Below are positions 14,882 through 22,313 of a stretch of 64,000 bases of DNA, in pieces. Position 1 is the stretch's first letter. Each line of letters opens with the position of its first letter. Under the pieces are notes generated by a model that saw only the letters and a program-made list of their open reading frames with translations, had not been told where the DNA came from and did not search any database. Where the stretch lies: positions 2,852,001 through 2,916,000 of the forward strand of contig NZ_AP024655.1 of assembly GCF_019977355.1 (NCBI RefSeq), in the 5' to 3' direction. The position numbers and the translations under genes are program-made. The DNA is from Arthrobacter sp. NicSoilB8 (GTDB taxonomy: Bacteria > Actinomycetota > Actinomycetes > Actinomycetales > Micrococcaceae).

Positions 14882-15991
14882 TTGTTTAAGCAAACACCGT
14901 TCAAAAAAGCACAGTTCAAGCAAGAAGAATTCACGGCAGAAGAGTTCAAGCCAAAGCACTTCAATCAAATAGTCCTTGCGCTGGCCGTCGGCGCGCTGTC
15001 CCTGACCGGGTGCAGCGTGGCGCCCACGGCGGGCACCGCTGCTCCTTCAGCGGCCAGCGAGCCCTCGCGCCCCGCCGCGGCCTCCACGTCCTCGGCGGCC
15101 ACAGCACCTAAGGCGGCGGCCGCTGCGTCTGCCACCAAGCCTGCTGCCGCAGCCGCCGCTGCCGGGGAGACCGGGGCCGACGCTGCTCCCGCCGCTGCGG
15201 CTGAAGCGCCTGCCGCCGCGCCCGGCGCCGCGCCGATCGCCGCGGGGGCCGGTGGCGCACAAGCGGCAGCCGCTACGGGTTCGACGCCGGCCGCGCCGGC
15301 CGCCGCCCCCGTTACGGCCCAGGCAGCCGTCGCAGCGACCGGCGACGGCTCGCAAGCCGCGACGGCACGGGGCTGGGGTGCAGTTGTTGCAGGTGACGAG
15401 TTCTCCAACACGGGCGCCCCGGACTCCACCAAGTGGAGCGTCTTCAAGGGAACCGGGCATGCCGGCAAGGGCGTGCGGAGCCCGCAGGCGTGGGCCGTTG
15501 CCAACGGGGTGGCCACGGTCAGCGGCGATTCGGCCGGCACCACGGGCGGCATGTCGGCCAAATTTGCGCAACAAAAATACGGCAAGTGGGAAACGCGCAT
15601 GCGGACCAACGCCCGGGACCCGAAGTACCACCCGGTGCTGATCCTGTGGCCCAACAGCACCTCGCCCAACTGCGCCGAGATCGACTACGCCGAGGGCAGC
15701 ACCAACACGGCCCAAATCAAGTTCTTCCTGCACTATGCCTGCAGCGGATCGAACTTCCAGACCACCGCGGCCAAGACCATCGACACCACGCAGTGGCACA
15801 ACTACGCCGTGGAGTGGACTCCGGCCGGCATCACCGGATACATCGACGGCGTGAAGACCTTCTCCGACACAAACCCGGCGCATCTTCCCTCCGTCGGCAT
15901 GCACCAGACGCTGCAGTTGGACTGGTTCCCCGACGGATCAGCCACGAAACCTTCACAGATGCAGGTCGACTGGGTCCGCGTCTACAAGTAG
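14882..15991 (+). CDS. GH16-family lipoprotein, long paralog with repeat N-terminus
   Basis: 369 residues from TTG 14882, chosen for GGAGGGG six bases upstream; the frame is open further upstream without a comparable site. An N-region of six five-residue FKxxx-type units (FKQTP, FKKAQ, FKQEE, FTAEE, FKPKH, FNQIV) runs into the hydrophobic core and lipobox LTGC (Cys44). A long Ala/Pro/Thr linker (about 45-160) and a C-terminal GH16 fold follow. The GH16 catalytic motif EIDYAE gives nucleophile Glu266, Asp268 and acid/base Glu271. The family hydrolyses or transglycosylates beta-1,3/1,4-glucans. A paralog lies at 17535. A 28-bp hairpin ends the transcript. Confidence 0.88.
   Translation: MFKQTPFKKAQFKQEEFTAEEFKPKHFNQIVLALAVGALSLTGCSVAPTAGTAAPSAASEPSRPAAASTSSAATAPKAAAAASATKPAAAAAAAGETGADAAPAAAAEAPAAAPGAAPIAAGAGGAQAAAATGSTPAAPAAAPVTAQAAVAATGDGSQAATARGWGAVVAGDEFSNTGAPDSTKWSVFKGTGHAGKGVRSPQAWAVANGVATVSGDSAGTTGGMSAKFAQQKYGKWETRMRTNARDPKYHPVLILWPNSTSPNCAEIDYAEGSTNTAQIKFFLHYACSGSNFQTTAAKTIDTTQWHNYAVEWTPAGITGYIDGVKTFSDTNPAHLPSVGMHQTLQLDWFPDGSATKPSQMQVDWVRVYK
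14885..14974 (+). repeat. six degenerate 15-bp units in the GH16 signal N-region
   Basis: Six consecutive 15-bp units, each beginning TTCAA, TTTAA or TTCAC (14885, 14900, 14915, 14930, 14945, 14960). They encode the pentapeptide series FKxxx. The stretch is A-rich in a GC-rich genome and lies immediately after the start codon, where low mRNA structure favours initiation. Confidence 0.8.
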
Positions 15992-16010
15992 GCGTCCCTG
16001 CGTAGGACCA

Positions 16011-16070
16011 ACTCATCACCAAGGCAGCCCCGCGTCCCGTTTGGGACGCGGGGCTGCCTTGGTGATGAGT
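16011..16070 (+). terminator. 28-bp perfect hairpin after the GH16 gene
   Basis: Perfect inverted repeat: 28-bp arms at 16011-16038 and 16043-16070 around a GTTT loop, 20 bp after the GH16 stop. The core is CCCCGCGTCCC. There is no long T run, as is common in high-GC actinobacteria. It is the longest perfect dyad noticed in the window. Confidence 0.9.
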
Positions 16071-16115
16071 GCCTTGTCGTTGGCCGGCCGACGCCGGCGG
16101 GATGTCCCCGGCGTC

Positions 16116-16203
16116 GAATTCAAACCCCCCGCATTCAAACCCCCGAATTCAAACCCCCGAATTCAAACCTCCGGAATTCAAACCTCCGGAATTCAAACCT
16201 CCT
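16116..16203. repeat. 14-15 bp GAATTCAAACC tandem array at the racemase-family 3' end
   Basis: Six units: 16116-16130, 16131-16144, 16145-16158, 16159-16173, 16174-16188 and 16189-16203, each GAATTCAAACCYCCN or a close variant. The array includes the TGA stop of the minus-strand gene at 16193. On that strand each unit reads GGAGGTTTGAATTC, so a ribosome-site-like GGAGG and a TGA recur in every copy. The TTCAA core and period match the repeat in the upstream GH16 gene. Confidence 0.93.
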
Positions 16204-16846
16204 GCAGTTCGCGGGCAAGCACGGCCGAGACGAGCATGGAGCCGGCTGCTGTCACCGCGTCGATGACCGGAATACCAAGGCGGCGGCGGAGCACCTCTGC
16301 CATGCCGATGCTGCTCAGGCCCGTGCTGGCCTGGACGATGACGTCGGCGCCGGCATCAACGAGCATGTGCGCCGCGGCGAGGGTGTCGAAGATCCCGGTC
16401 GGCATCAGGAATGCGTCGGGTGTCTCGACGTGTCCCACGCCGTCGATGAGCAGCATGCGTTCGCCCAATGCGTCTGAGATAGGGCCCGGCACATGGGCTC
16501 CGAGTCCCAGCACGCCAATCCTTCCGCCAAAAGTCTGTGCCGCTGCCGCGGCAGCGGAGCCAGCTCCGATGACCGGGATATCCACGGCCGCGCGGGTTGC
16601 CGCCAGGCCGGGGTCCGACGCGCAACTAATGATCAGGGCATCGGCGTCGCCGGCCATTTCCCTCGCCAGCAGGGCAACTTTGGGTGCCGCGGCTGCAAGC
16701 GACGCCTGGTCATAGACTCCGGACGGCTGGTCCGGGATGCAGCGGGAGGTAACGGTAAATCCGAAGGCTTCCTGCAGGATCCTCCCGTGGGCGTTGAGCA
16801 GGCGGCGGTCCGACGTCGTCATCACCCGGATCAGTCCAACACGCAT
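16193..16846 (-). CDS. Asp/Glu/hydantoin racemase-superfamily protein
   Basis: 217 residues from ATG 16846. The start MRVGLIRVM leads into a Rossmann-like fold of the Asp/Glu racemase superfamily. The first catalytic Cys is present in DALIISCASDPGL, followed by PVIGAG and GRIGVLGLG. The second catalytic segment, usually GCxG or GCTH, reads VIVQASTGLSS and has no Cys. A two-base racemase needs both, so this may instead be a one-base decarboxylase or isomerase, as in arylmalonate decarboxylase or maleate isomerase relatives. The stop codon lies within the GAATTC repeat array. No operon partner is present; the GH16 genes flank it on both sides. Confidence 0.85.
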   Translation of the reverse strand: MRVGLIRVMTTSDRRLLNAHGRILQEAFGFTVTSRCIPDQPSGVYDQASLAAAAPKVALLAREMAGDADALIISCASDPGLAATRAAVDIPVIGAGSAAAAAAQTFGGRIGVLGLGAHVPGPISDALGERMLLIDGVGHVETPDAFLMPTGIFDTLAAAHMLVDAGADVIVQASTGLSSIGMAEVLRRRLGIPVIDAVTAAGSMLVSAVLARELQEV

Positions 16847-17168
16847 GATGTATTACCTTTCCGAACGGAATCCATGGTGCGAGGCTACTCGGCGAGTATT
16901 TCCATGTCTTTTCGGGGAGATGACCAATACGGGCCCTGGAGGGAAAAGGATGGGCTGGCGACGGTGGATGCGGGCTCGCTCCGGGCCCCGCGCCGTAACT
17001 TGTGCATCACCTTGGCAAAAACTTCGCCTCCGTTGGGTTTGGGCGCCGGGCGCCGTTATATGGTGTGCACGGTGGTCCGCCTTCAGATCCGGGGTCCATA
17101 CCCGGGATGGGGGGAAGGCGGAAAACCGGTTCCGGGCTCAGCCGGAACGATGATCAAAGGAATAGCCC
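16847..17168. other. 322-bp intergenic region, no gene seen
   Basis: The region separates the racemase-family gene from the small gene at 17169, so it should hold two divergent promoters. It is locally less GC-rich near 16890-16925. I see no convincing -35/-10 pair, palindrome or RNA structure. Open frames here are rich in Trp/Arg and look non-coding. Confidence 0.5.
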
Positions 17169-17489
17169 ATGTCGGTGGAGCCGTCGTCCACTCCCGGACG
17201 CCCGCAGGAACAGGAACCCGTTGATTTGGCATCCGGCGCGGAGCATGCCGCCGATGCCGCAGGAATCCGACATCAGGCCGCCAGAATCATCGAGGCGGTC
17301 CTCGCCGACACCGCGCCGGAACATGACAAAGCGCGTGAGCTGCTTCGCCGGCAAATTGCTGCGCATCCCGGGCACCCGGAACGGGCCCTGGCGGAGCACC
17401 TCGCCGCGTTGAAAGCTGTGGCGGGGCCCTTTGAGGGAACGTCCGGCGCTGCACTCCAGATCTGGCCGGACGTAGCCTCCGGAGAGTGA
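17169..17489 (+). CDS. small helical hypothetical protein
   Basis: 106 residues from ATG 17169, with AAAGGAA 8 bp upstream. There is no signal or membrane segment. The middle (about 25-90) is a run of amphipathic helices rich in Ala, Glu and His (HQAARIIEAVLADTAPEHDK, ARELLRRQIAAHPGHPE), with a pattern like a single TPR-type helical hairpin. The function is unknown. It converges on the second GH16 gene 45 bp away. Its coding status rests on the ribosome site, codon pattern and sensible composition. Confidence 0.6.
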   Translation: MSVEPSSTPGRPQEQEPVDLASGAEHAADAAGIRHQAARIIEAVLADTAPEHDKARELLRRQIAAHPGHPERALAEHLAALKAVAGPFEGTSGAALQIWPDVASGE

Positions 17490-17534
17490 TCGAGGGTTCA
17501 GGCGCTCAATCCCTCGCGCTCGGTTCCACGGCGC

Positions 17535-18296
17535 TCACTTGTAGACGCGGATCCAGTCGACCTGCATTTGACTGGGTTTGGTGGGGTTCCCGTTGGGGAA
17601 CCAGTCCAGTTGCACCGATTGGTGCATCCCCACTGTGGGCTGATGTGCGGGGTTCGTGTCGCTGAACCATACTGACCCATCGAGGTATCCGGTGATCCCC
17701 GCGGGAGTCCATTCCACGGCGTAGTTGTGCCATTGAGTCGTATCGATCGACCGTTCGGCCCGGGTTTGGAAGTTCGGGCCGCGGCAGGCGTGGTGCAGGT
17801 TGAACTTGATCTTGGTGGTGTCAGCGGTGCCTTCCGCATAGTCGATTTCGGCGCAAGTGGGAGATTTGTTGTTGTTCGGCCACAGCATTACGACGGGATG
17901 ATATTGCGTATCCCGCGCATTGGTCCGCATCCTGGCTTCCCAGCGGCCGAACCGCTGCTGGGCAAACTTGGCGGACATGCCGCCTGTAGTGCCCGCCGCG
18001 TCGCCGCTGACCGTCGCTACACCGCCTCCCACGGCCCAGGCCTTCGGGCTGCGGATCCCCTTGCCCCCATGCCCCGGACCGTCGTACACCTTCCATTTTG
18101 TGGGGTCAGGCCGCCCTGAGTAGTTGAACTCATCCCCCGCCACCACCGGCCCCCAGCCGCGGACGACGGCGGCCTGGGTCCCGTCGGATATGCCCGTCAG
18201 GGCCGCCTGCCGGTCCAGGGCAGCCGGGGAGCCGCACCCGGCCAGAGCCAATGCGCCTGCCGCCGTCAGGGCCGCAGCCGCCCGCTTTGCGAACAT
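17535..18296 (-). CDS. GH16-family lipoprotein, short paralog
   Basis: 253 residues from ATG 18296. GTG 18299 sits too close to AGGAGG to be used. Signal sequence with lipobox LALAGC, a short linker, then a GH16 domain nearly collinear with the protein at 14882. Shared stretches include TTGGMSAKFAQQ, MRTNARD, YHPVxxLWPN, CAEIDYAEG (Glu150, Asp152, Glu155) and the C-terminal PSQMQVDWIRVYK. It lacks the FKxxx leader and the 100-residue Ala/Pro linker of the long paralog. The two genes are about 1.5 kb apart in opposite orientation, so they arose by duplication with inversion or by separate insertion. Both should act at the cell surface on glucans. Confidence 0.9.
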   Translation of the reverse strand: MFAKRAAAALTAAGALALAGCGSPAALDRQAALTGISDGTQAAVVRGWGPVVAGDEFNYSGRPDPTKWKVYDGPGHGGKGIRSPKAWAVGGGVATVSGDAAGTTGGMSAKFAQQRFGRWEARMRTNARDTQYHPVVMLWPNNNKSPTCAEIDYAEGTADTTKIKFNLHHACRGPNFQTRAERSIDTTQWHNYAVEWTPAGITGYLDGSVWFSDTNPAHQPTVGMHQSVQLDWFPNGNPTKPSQMQVDWIRVYK

Positions 18297-18390
18297 CACT
18301 CCTCCTGGTGCCTGTGATGCCTGGAAGGCGGAACTGCCGCGGCAGGCTCAATTCCGCTCGGAAGAACAGTCCGGATGCGGCACCACGCCC

Positions 18391-19374
18391 TCAGACGTAC
18401 TTGCCAAACCAAGCCAGGGTGTCGTTCCATGCGGCGGTGGCCTGTTCCTGGTTATACCGCTCCCCGGTGTCATTGTGGAACGCATGGTCGACCCCGGGAT
18501 AGACCTTGAGCTCGTGCCGGACGTTGGTTTTAGCCAGGGCATCCCGCAGCGCCGGCATGGCCCCGGTGATCCGCTGGTCGAGTTCGGCGTAGACGCCAAG
18601 AACGGCCGCCTTGATGGCCGCAACCTTGTCCAGATCGGGTGCGGGGCCATAAAACGCCGACGTGGCCTTCAGCCCGGGGAGCGCCGTCGCCGCCTGCCAG
18701 GTGATGCCGCCGCCAAAGCAGAACCCGTTCATGGCGATCCGCCCGTGGTCAACGAAGTCCTGGGCGTTCAGGTAGTCGAATCCTGCGGCGAAGTCGGAGA
18801 CGTGGCGCTGGGATCCGGCCTTCGTCAGCGCCCCCGGCACTGCGTCCGGGTCCATGCCCGCTGTTCCGCCTTCCCGGCTCAGCAGGTCCAGGGCCAGTGC
18901 CGCGTACCCGGCTTTTGCGTAGCGGCGCGCCACGTCCTGGATATGCGGCGTCAGTCCGCGGTTCTCGTGGCAGATCAGCACGGCGGGACCGGCCGAACCC
19001 TGCTCCGGCCGGGCGAGGTAACCGCTGATTTCGGTGCCGCCCGCAGGGAACCGCACCGTCGACGTCGTGATTCCGGACGCGCCCTCGGGGACGGACAGCG
19101 GGCTCTTGGCCCCGGGCACCGCGCCCCCGGAGGAGGCATTTGGGCCCGGCCCCGTGCCTGGCGAGGATGACGATGGCGTCGGCATGGGTTCGGTGCTGCG
19201 GGGAAGTTCATCGGGCGTGCAGCCCACCAGGAGCATCGCCGCCGACGCCGCCGCCATGCTGCCCGTAATGAAGGCCACCCGACGCGTGAACGTGCGCTGG
19301 CTCATGGCACCGGAGCGGTAATCGTCGAAGAATTCCTCAATCAGATACTTCTCATACTTGCCAAGCTGGATCAT
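18391..19374 (-). CDS. exported dienelactone-hydrolase-family lipoprotein
   Basis: 327 residues. A 23-residue leader comes before MSQRTFTRRVAFITGSMAAA, a twin-arginine-like signal ending in lipobox LLVGC. A Pro/Ser/Gly linker and an alpha/beta-hydrolase domain of the dienelactone hydrolase family follow. The nucleophile is Cys in NGFCFGGG (GxCxGG). The family ligands ICHENRG, VYAELDQRI (acid) and VDHAFHND (His) are present. Dienelactone hydrolases open lactone rings in chloroaromatic degradation, but surface-exported versions have unknown substrates. It is followed downstream by the short GH16 paralog on the same strand (gap about 95 bp), so they may be co-transcribed. Confidence 0.88.
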   Translation of the reverse strand: MIQLGKYEKYLIEEFFDDYRSGAMSQRTFTRRVAFITGSMAAASAAMLLVGCTPDELPRSTEPMPTPSSSSPGTGPGPNASSGGAVPGAKSPLSVPEGASGITTSTVRFPAGGTEISGYLARPEQGSAGPAVLICHENRGLTPHIQDVARRYAKAGYAALALDLLSREGGTAGMDPDAVPGALTKAGSQRHVSDFAAGFDYLNAQDFVDHGRIAMNGFCFGGGITWQAATALPGLKATSAFYGPAPDLDKVAAIKAAVLGVYAELDQRITGAMPALRDALAKTNVRHELKVYPGVDHAFHNDTGERYNQEQATAAWNDTLAWFGKYV

Positions 19375-19518
19375 GTCGGGCCTCCTGGGTGCCGATCATC
19401 CTCCTCCGAAGGACGCCTCGCGGCAAGGGATGCGGCTCATCGGGGCTGCGCTGTATTGGCCCTGCGCTGGCCCTGTGTTGGATCGCAAGAATCCCCGGAG
19501 TTGCCGGGGAAGTGCGCT

Positions 19519-19587
19519 CGGTGGGTGCTCGGTGGGTGCTCGGTGGGTGTGCTGTGCGCATGACCCCGGAAGGGTCATGCGCACAGC
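19519..19587 (-). terminator. 16-bp perfect hairpin preceded by an 11-bp triplet repeat
   Basis: Arms 19551-19566 and 19572-19587 pair perfectly (16 bp) around a CGGAA-type 5-nt loop, giving a strong terminator for the minus-strand DUF6325/microprotein unit that ends at 19627. Next to it, CGGTGGGTGCT is repeated three times at 19519-19551 with an 11-bp period. Confidence 0.85.
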
Positions 19588-19626
19588 GAGAGCCGGAGGC
19601 CGGCTCTGTTGCGTCAGTCGCGGTTG

Positions 19627-19782
19627 TCAGTCGCGGCGGTCGCGGCGGTCTTCCCGGCGGTCGCCGCGGTCATCCCGGCGGTCCTCCCGCCGGTCACCGC
19701 GACGGTTAATCCCGTGGGCGACCACAACGGCCCCGCCTACGGCGGCGGCGGTCCTGCGCCTGCGTCGTGCTGCCAGTGGCAT
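19627..19782 (-). CDS. 51-residue Arg/Asp-repeat microprotein
   Basis: ATG 19782 is preceded by AAGGAG (spacing 7) and lies 1 bp after the DUF6325 stop; TGA is at 19627-19629. The protein is 51 residues: a basic start (MPLAARRRRR), a short hydrophobic segment TAAAVGGAVVVAHGI that could insert in the membrane, then a 26-residue tail made almost only of Arg, Asp, Glu and Gly in repeated RRED, RRDD and RGD blocks. The tail is encoded by repeated GACCGCCGG-type DNA. Short hydrophobic proteins of this shape often follow DUF6325 genes, which supports a real gene; the role is unknown. Confidence 0.75.
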   Translation of the reverse strand: MPLAARRRRRTAAAVGGAVVVAHGINRRGDRREDRRDDRGDRREDRRDRRD

Positions 19783-19783
19783 G

Positions 19784-20263
19784 TCAGGCTCCTTCCTTCA
19801 TTCCTTCGGGCGACTGGGCCTCGGCGTCGGCGTCGGCCTGGAACGCGGCGATGACGGCCTGGGTCGGGATCCGGCCGCTGGCCACGAGCTGGCCGCCGGC
19901 CTTGCGGACGGCCGCGCCGAACGGGGCAGCCCACTGGTTCTCCCAGACGAGCACCGCGGCGGAGTGGCCGGGCTGGATCGTCTCCGCCAGGTCCATGACG
20001 TCCTGCTCAGAGAGCACCATGGCCAGGTCGGCCTCGGCCGTGCGCACCTCGCCGAGCTCGCTCGGGTCGAGGTCGGAGATCTCTGCCGTCTCGAGCGTGC
20101 CGTCCTCGGTCTTCCTCAGGAACACCATGTCGAGCACCCTGACAAGCTCACGGTTGACCAGGTCCTCCAGGTACGGGGCGATCTGGCCTTTGCCAAAGTC
20201 GGGGCCGGGGAACTCCACGACGAGCCAGTCCACCGGCCCTAGTTCATCCAGTGACTCAGCCAT
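19784..20263 (-). CDS. DUF6325-family protein
   Basis: 159 residues from ATG 20263, with GGAGGT 9 bp upstream. It begins MAESLDELGPVDWLVVEFPG, the recognisable start of this actinobacterial family. Alternating hydrophobic and acidic segments follow (VRVLDMVFLRKTEDG, DVMDLAETIQPGHSAAVLVWEN, WAAPFGAAVRKAGGQLV), with no signal peptide. The pattern suggests two tandem alpha/beta half-domains. The family has no established function. It is linked head-to-tail with the microprotein at 19627, and the pair ends at the hairpin at 19551. The 298-bp stretch upstream of it (20264-20561) shows no gene. Confidence 0.85.
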   Translation of the reverse strand: MAESLDELGPVDWLVVEFPGPDFGKGQIAPYLEDLVNRELVRVLDMVFLRKTEDGTLETAEISDLDPSELGEVRTAEADLAMVLSEQDVMDLAETIQPGHSAAVLVWENQWAAPFGAAVRKAGGQLVASGRIPTQAVIAAFQADADAEAQSPEGMKEGA

Positions 20264-20561
20264 GCTGATGACCTCCGTTTCTCATTGGGTTCAAGGCGAT
20301 CCGACGGATTGCCGCAGTTCCATCGTGTGCCCCCGGTGTGGTGCGCCGCCTCACCCGCACCGGGTGACCTCTCGCACCCGCCACTCGAGTGCCGGCAGCT
20401 GTAGAAATCACTTCTGGCGTGAAGTACCCGGTAGCTCGTCCACATGACGTCTTAGCGCCGTAAGGTCTCCTTTGCCGGCGGGAGCGGTGCTGCCGCCGGT
20501 GCGACGGCCGCTCACCTGACCCGCAACGACGCCGGCGACGTCGAAGTGCCGGAGAGTTCAG

Positions 20562-20984
20562 TCAACGGTCGGTCGGCTGACCCGGGAGGCGGCCCGACAG
20601 CCCCTGGACTGCCTCGGCGATGCCCACGTTTTCCTGCTCGACCTCTTCCATGAACAGCCGACCCGCCGTTATGAGGCCGTCCTCGATCTCGAAGATCGTG
20701 ACGCCGCGCATGTCGAACGGCTGCCCGTCGGTGCGAGTGCCGGTCCAGGACCATTCGCTCCACGTGGTGTTGCCGTCATCCACCGATCGGACCACTTCTA
20801 CGCGAAGGTCGGGAATGCCGGCGAACATTGCTGCCCAGTTCGCGTGCATCTGTGACCGGCCGACAAATGCCCTGGCCGGATGAGCCGGCTGCGCGCTCCT
20901 GTACGTTTCATCGAACAACGCGGCTGCTGACTCGAGGTCGTGGGCATTGATGGCAGCCAGCAGGCGTTGGATGGCTTCACTCAT
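20562..20984 (-). CDS. SnoaL/NTF2-like fold protein
   Basis: 140 residues from ATG 20984, chosen for CAGGAG 8 bp upstream; the frame is open further upstream with no site. The cone-shaped NTF2-like fold is recognisable from IQRLLAAINAHDLESAAALFDE, RAFVGRSQMHANWAAMFAGIPDLRVEVV, the TTWSEWSWTGTRTDGQPFDMRGV strand pair, and the final IFEIEDGLITAGRLFMEEVE. Members include polyketide cyclases, limonene epoxide hydrolases and scavenging proteins; the catalytic role cannot be assigned. It stands on the same strand as the DUF6325 gene, about 300 bp upstream of it. Confidence 0.85.
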   Translation of the reverse strand: MSEAIQRLLAAINAHDLESAAALFDETYRSAQPAHPARAFVGRSQMHANWAAMFAGIPDLRVEVVRSVDDGNTTWSEWSWTGTRTDGQPFDMRGVTIFEIEDGLITAGRLFMEEVEQENVGIAEAVQGLSGRLPGQPTDR

Positions 20985-21210
20985 CTGGTCACTCCTGTGT
21001 GCGGTGGGGGTCTCGCGCACCATTTCATGCAAAATCTCATGCACGATCACATGCACAGCCTCGTTGCCGGAGCTCCGCAAGGGCCGGCTGTCGGCATGCC
21101 CCATCGTCAATGTACGCCGCCACACGCACCCGGTTCCAGACCCTCCCGGTCCGGCCGGGCAAGGAACTGGCGCGAGGCGCCTGGCGCGCGAGCGGGACGA
21201 CTGAGGGCGG

Positions 21211-22212
21211 CTACGGCTTGAGCACGATCCGGATCGGGTTGCCGTCCTTCTCGCTAAGCATCCGTGCGGCTTCGGCCGCCTCGGCGAGCGGCATCACGCG
21301 GCTGACAGAACGAGAGAACTCGATCCGGCCCAGGTCGAACAGGGCGACGAGATCGGTCACATCCGTGGGTGCCGAGCCGTAGTGGCCAAGGATCTGCTGC
21401 CGCAGGTAGCTGAACAGCGTCCCGTTGCTCACATGCAGCGGCTGATCCGCCAGACCCACGAGCACCAGCTTGCCACCGGCGCCCAGGGACCGCGCCGCCT
21501 GTTCCCGGACCGCCGGCACCCCCGCGAAGTCGAACGCTGTGGCAAGCCCGCGGCCGCGCGTCGCATTCTTCATGGCCGCGGCGAATCCGGCGTCGTTGGG
21601 GTCAAGGGCGGCGTCGGCACCAAACTCGAGCGCGCGGATGCGTGCCGCCTCAAGCGGGTCGACGGCGATGATCGGGGCGGCGCCCACGAGGCGGAGCAAC
21701 TGCACCGCGTGTGCCCCGAGTCCTCCCACGCCCCAGATTCCGGCAGGCTTTCCAGGCTGGGTCCGGGCCGTCGAGGTGATGGCCGCCCACGGCGTCGAGA
21801 CGGCGTCGGGGATGAAGCAGGCCTGTTCAAAGGGGAGATCGTCCGGCAGCAGAACAACCGTGCCGGCGGACGCTACCGCGTACTGGGCCCAGCCGCCGTC
21901 GTAGTCCACGCCGCGGGTCAGGACCGTGCCGCCGCGCTCTTCGCCGGCCTGGAGGAGGACCCGCTGGCCGAGCCGCAATCCCTGGACGCCGTCGCCAAGC
22001 TGGTCGATCACTCCGGCGACTTCGTGCCCGAGCGTCACGGTATCGCCCCGAAGGTACTGCGGCTTCAGCATCCCCTCGATGAGGTGGACATCAGAGAGGC
22101 AGACGCCGGCCGCGGCGACGGCGATCCGGACCTGACCCTGCCCGGCCTCCGGGTCCGGCACTTCCTGCACGGCGAATGTGGCGGTCGCGACGTTCAGTCG
22201 GCCTGCGAGCAT
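21211..22212 (-). CDS. zinc-type alcohol dehydrogenase (MDR family)
   Basis: 333 residues from ATG 22212, with AAGGAG 7 bp upstream. Medium-chain dehydrogenase. The N-terminal GroES-like domain has GVCLSDVHLIEG (catalytic Cys) and TLGHEVAGVI (His-Glu). The Rossmann domain has GIWGVGGLGAHAVQLL and an acidic AVDP that prefers NAD. The four-Cys structural zinc lobe is missing: that region reads LQAGEERGGTVLTRGVDYDG. It should oxidise an alcohol to a ketone or aldehyde. It lies 101 bp downstream of the TetR gene on the same strand and opposite the monooxygenase/hydrolase pair, for which it could supply the ketone. Confidence 0.9.
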   Translation of the reverse strand: MLAGRLNVATATFAVQEVPDPEAGQGQVRIAVAAAGVCLSDVHLIEGMLKPQYLRGDTVTLGHEVAGVIDQLGDGVQGLRLGQRVLLQAGEERGGTVLTRGVDYDGGWAQYAVASAGTVVLLPDDLPFEQACFIPDAVSTPWAAITSTARTQPGKPAGIWGVGGLGAHAVQLLRLVGAAPIIAVDPLEAARIRALEFGADAALDPNDAGFAAAMKNATRGRGLATAFDFAGVPAVREQAARSLGAGGKLVLVGLADQPLHVSNGTLFSYLRQQILGHYGSAPTDVTDLVALFDLGRIEFSRSVSRVMPLAEAAEAARMLSEKDGNPIRIVLKP

Positions 22213-22313
22213 GATTTCTCCTTCGACATCGGCTGCGCACGAGCTCCGGGTGTGCAAAATCCCGGTAGCCATCCCGGGGCACTCCCCGGGGAGGCGTCCG
22301 CGGGGCTGAAAGG

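Noticed and set aside
16116..16203. Possible CRISPR array
   Set aside because: Units of 14-15 bp are directly adjacent with no spacers, and no cas genes are present.
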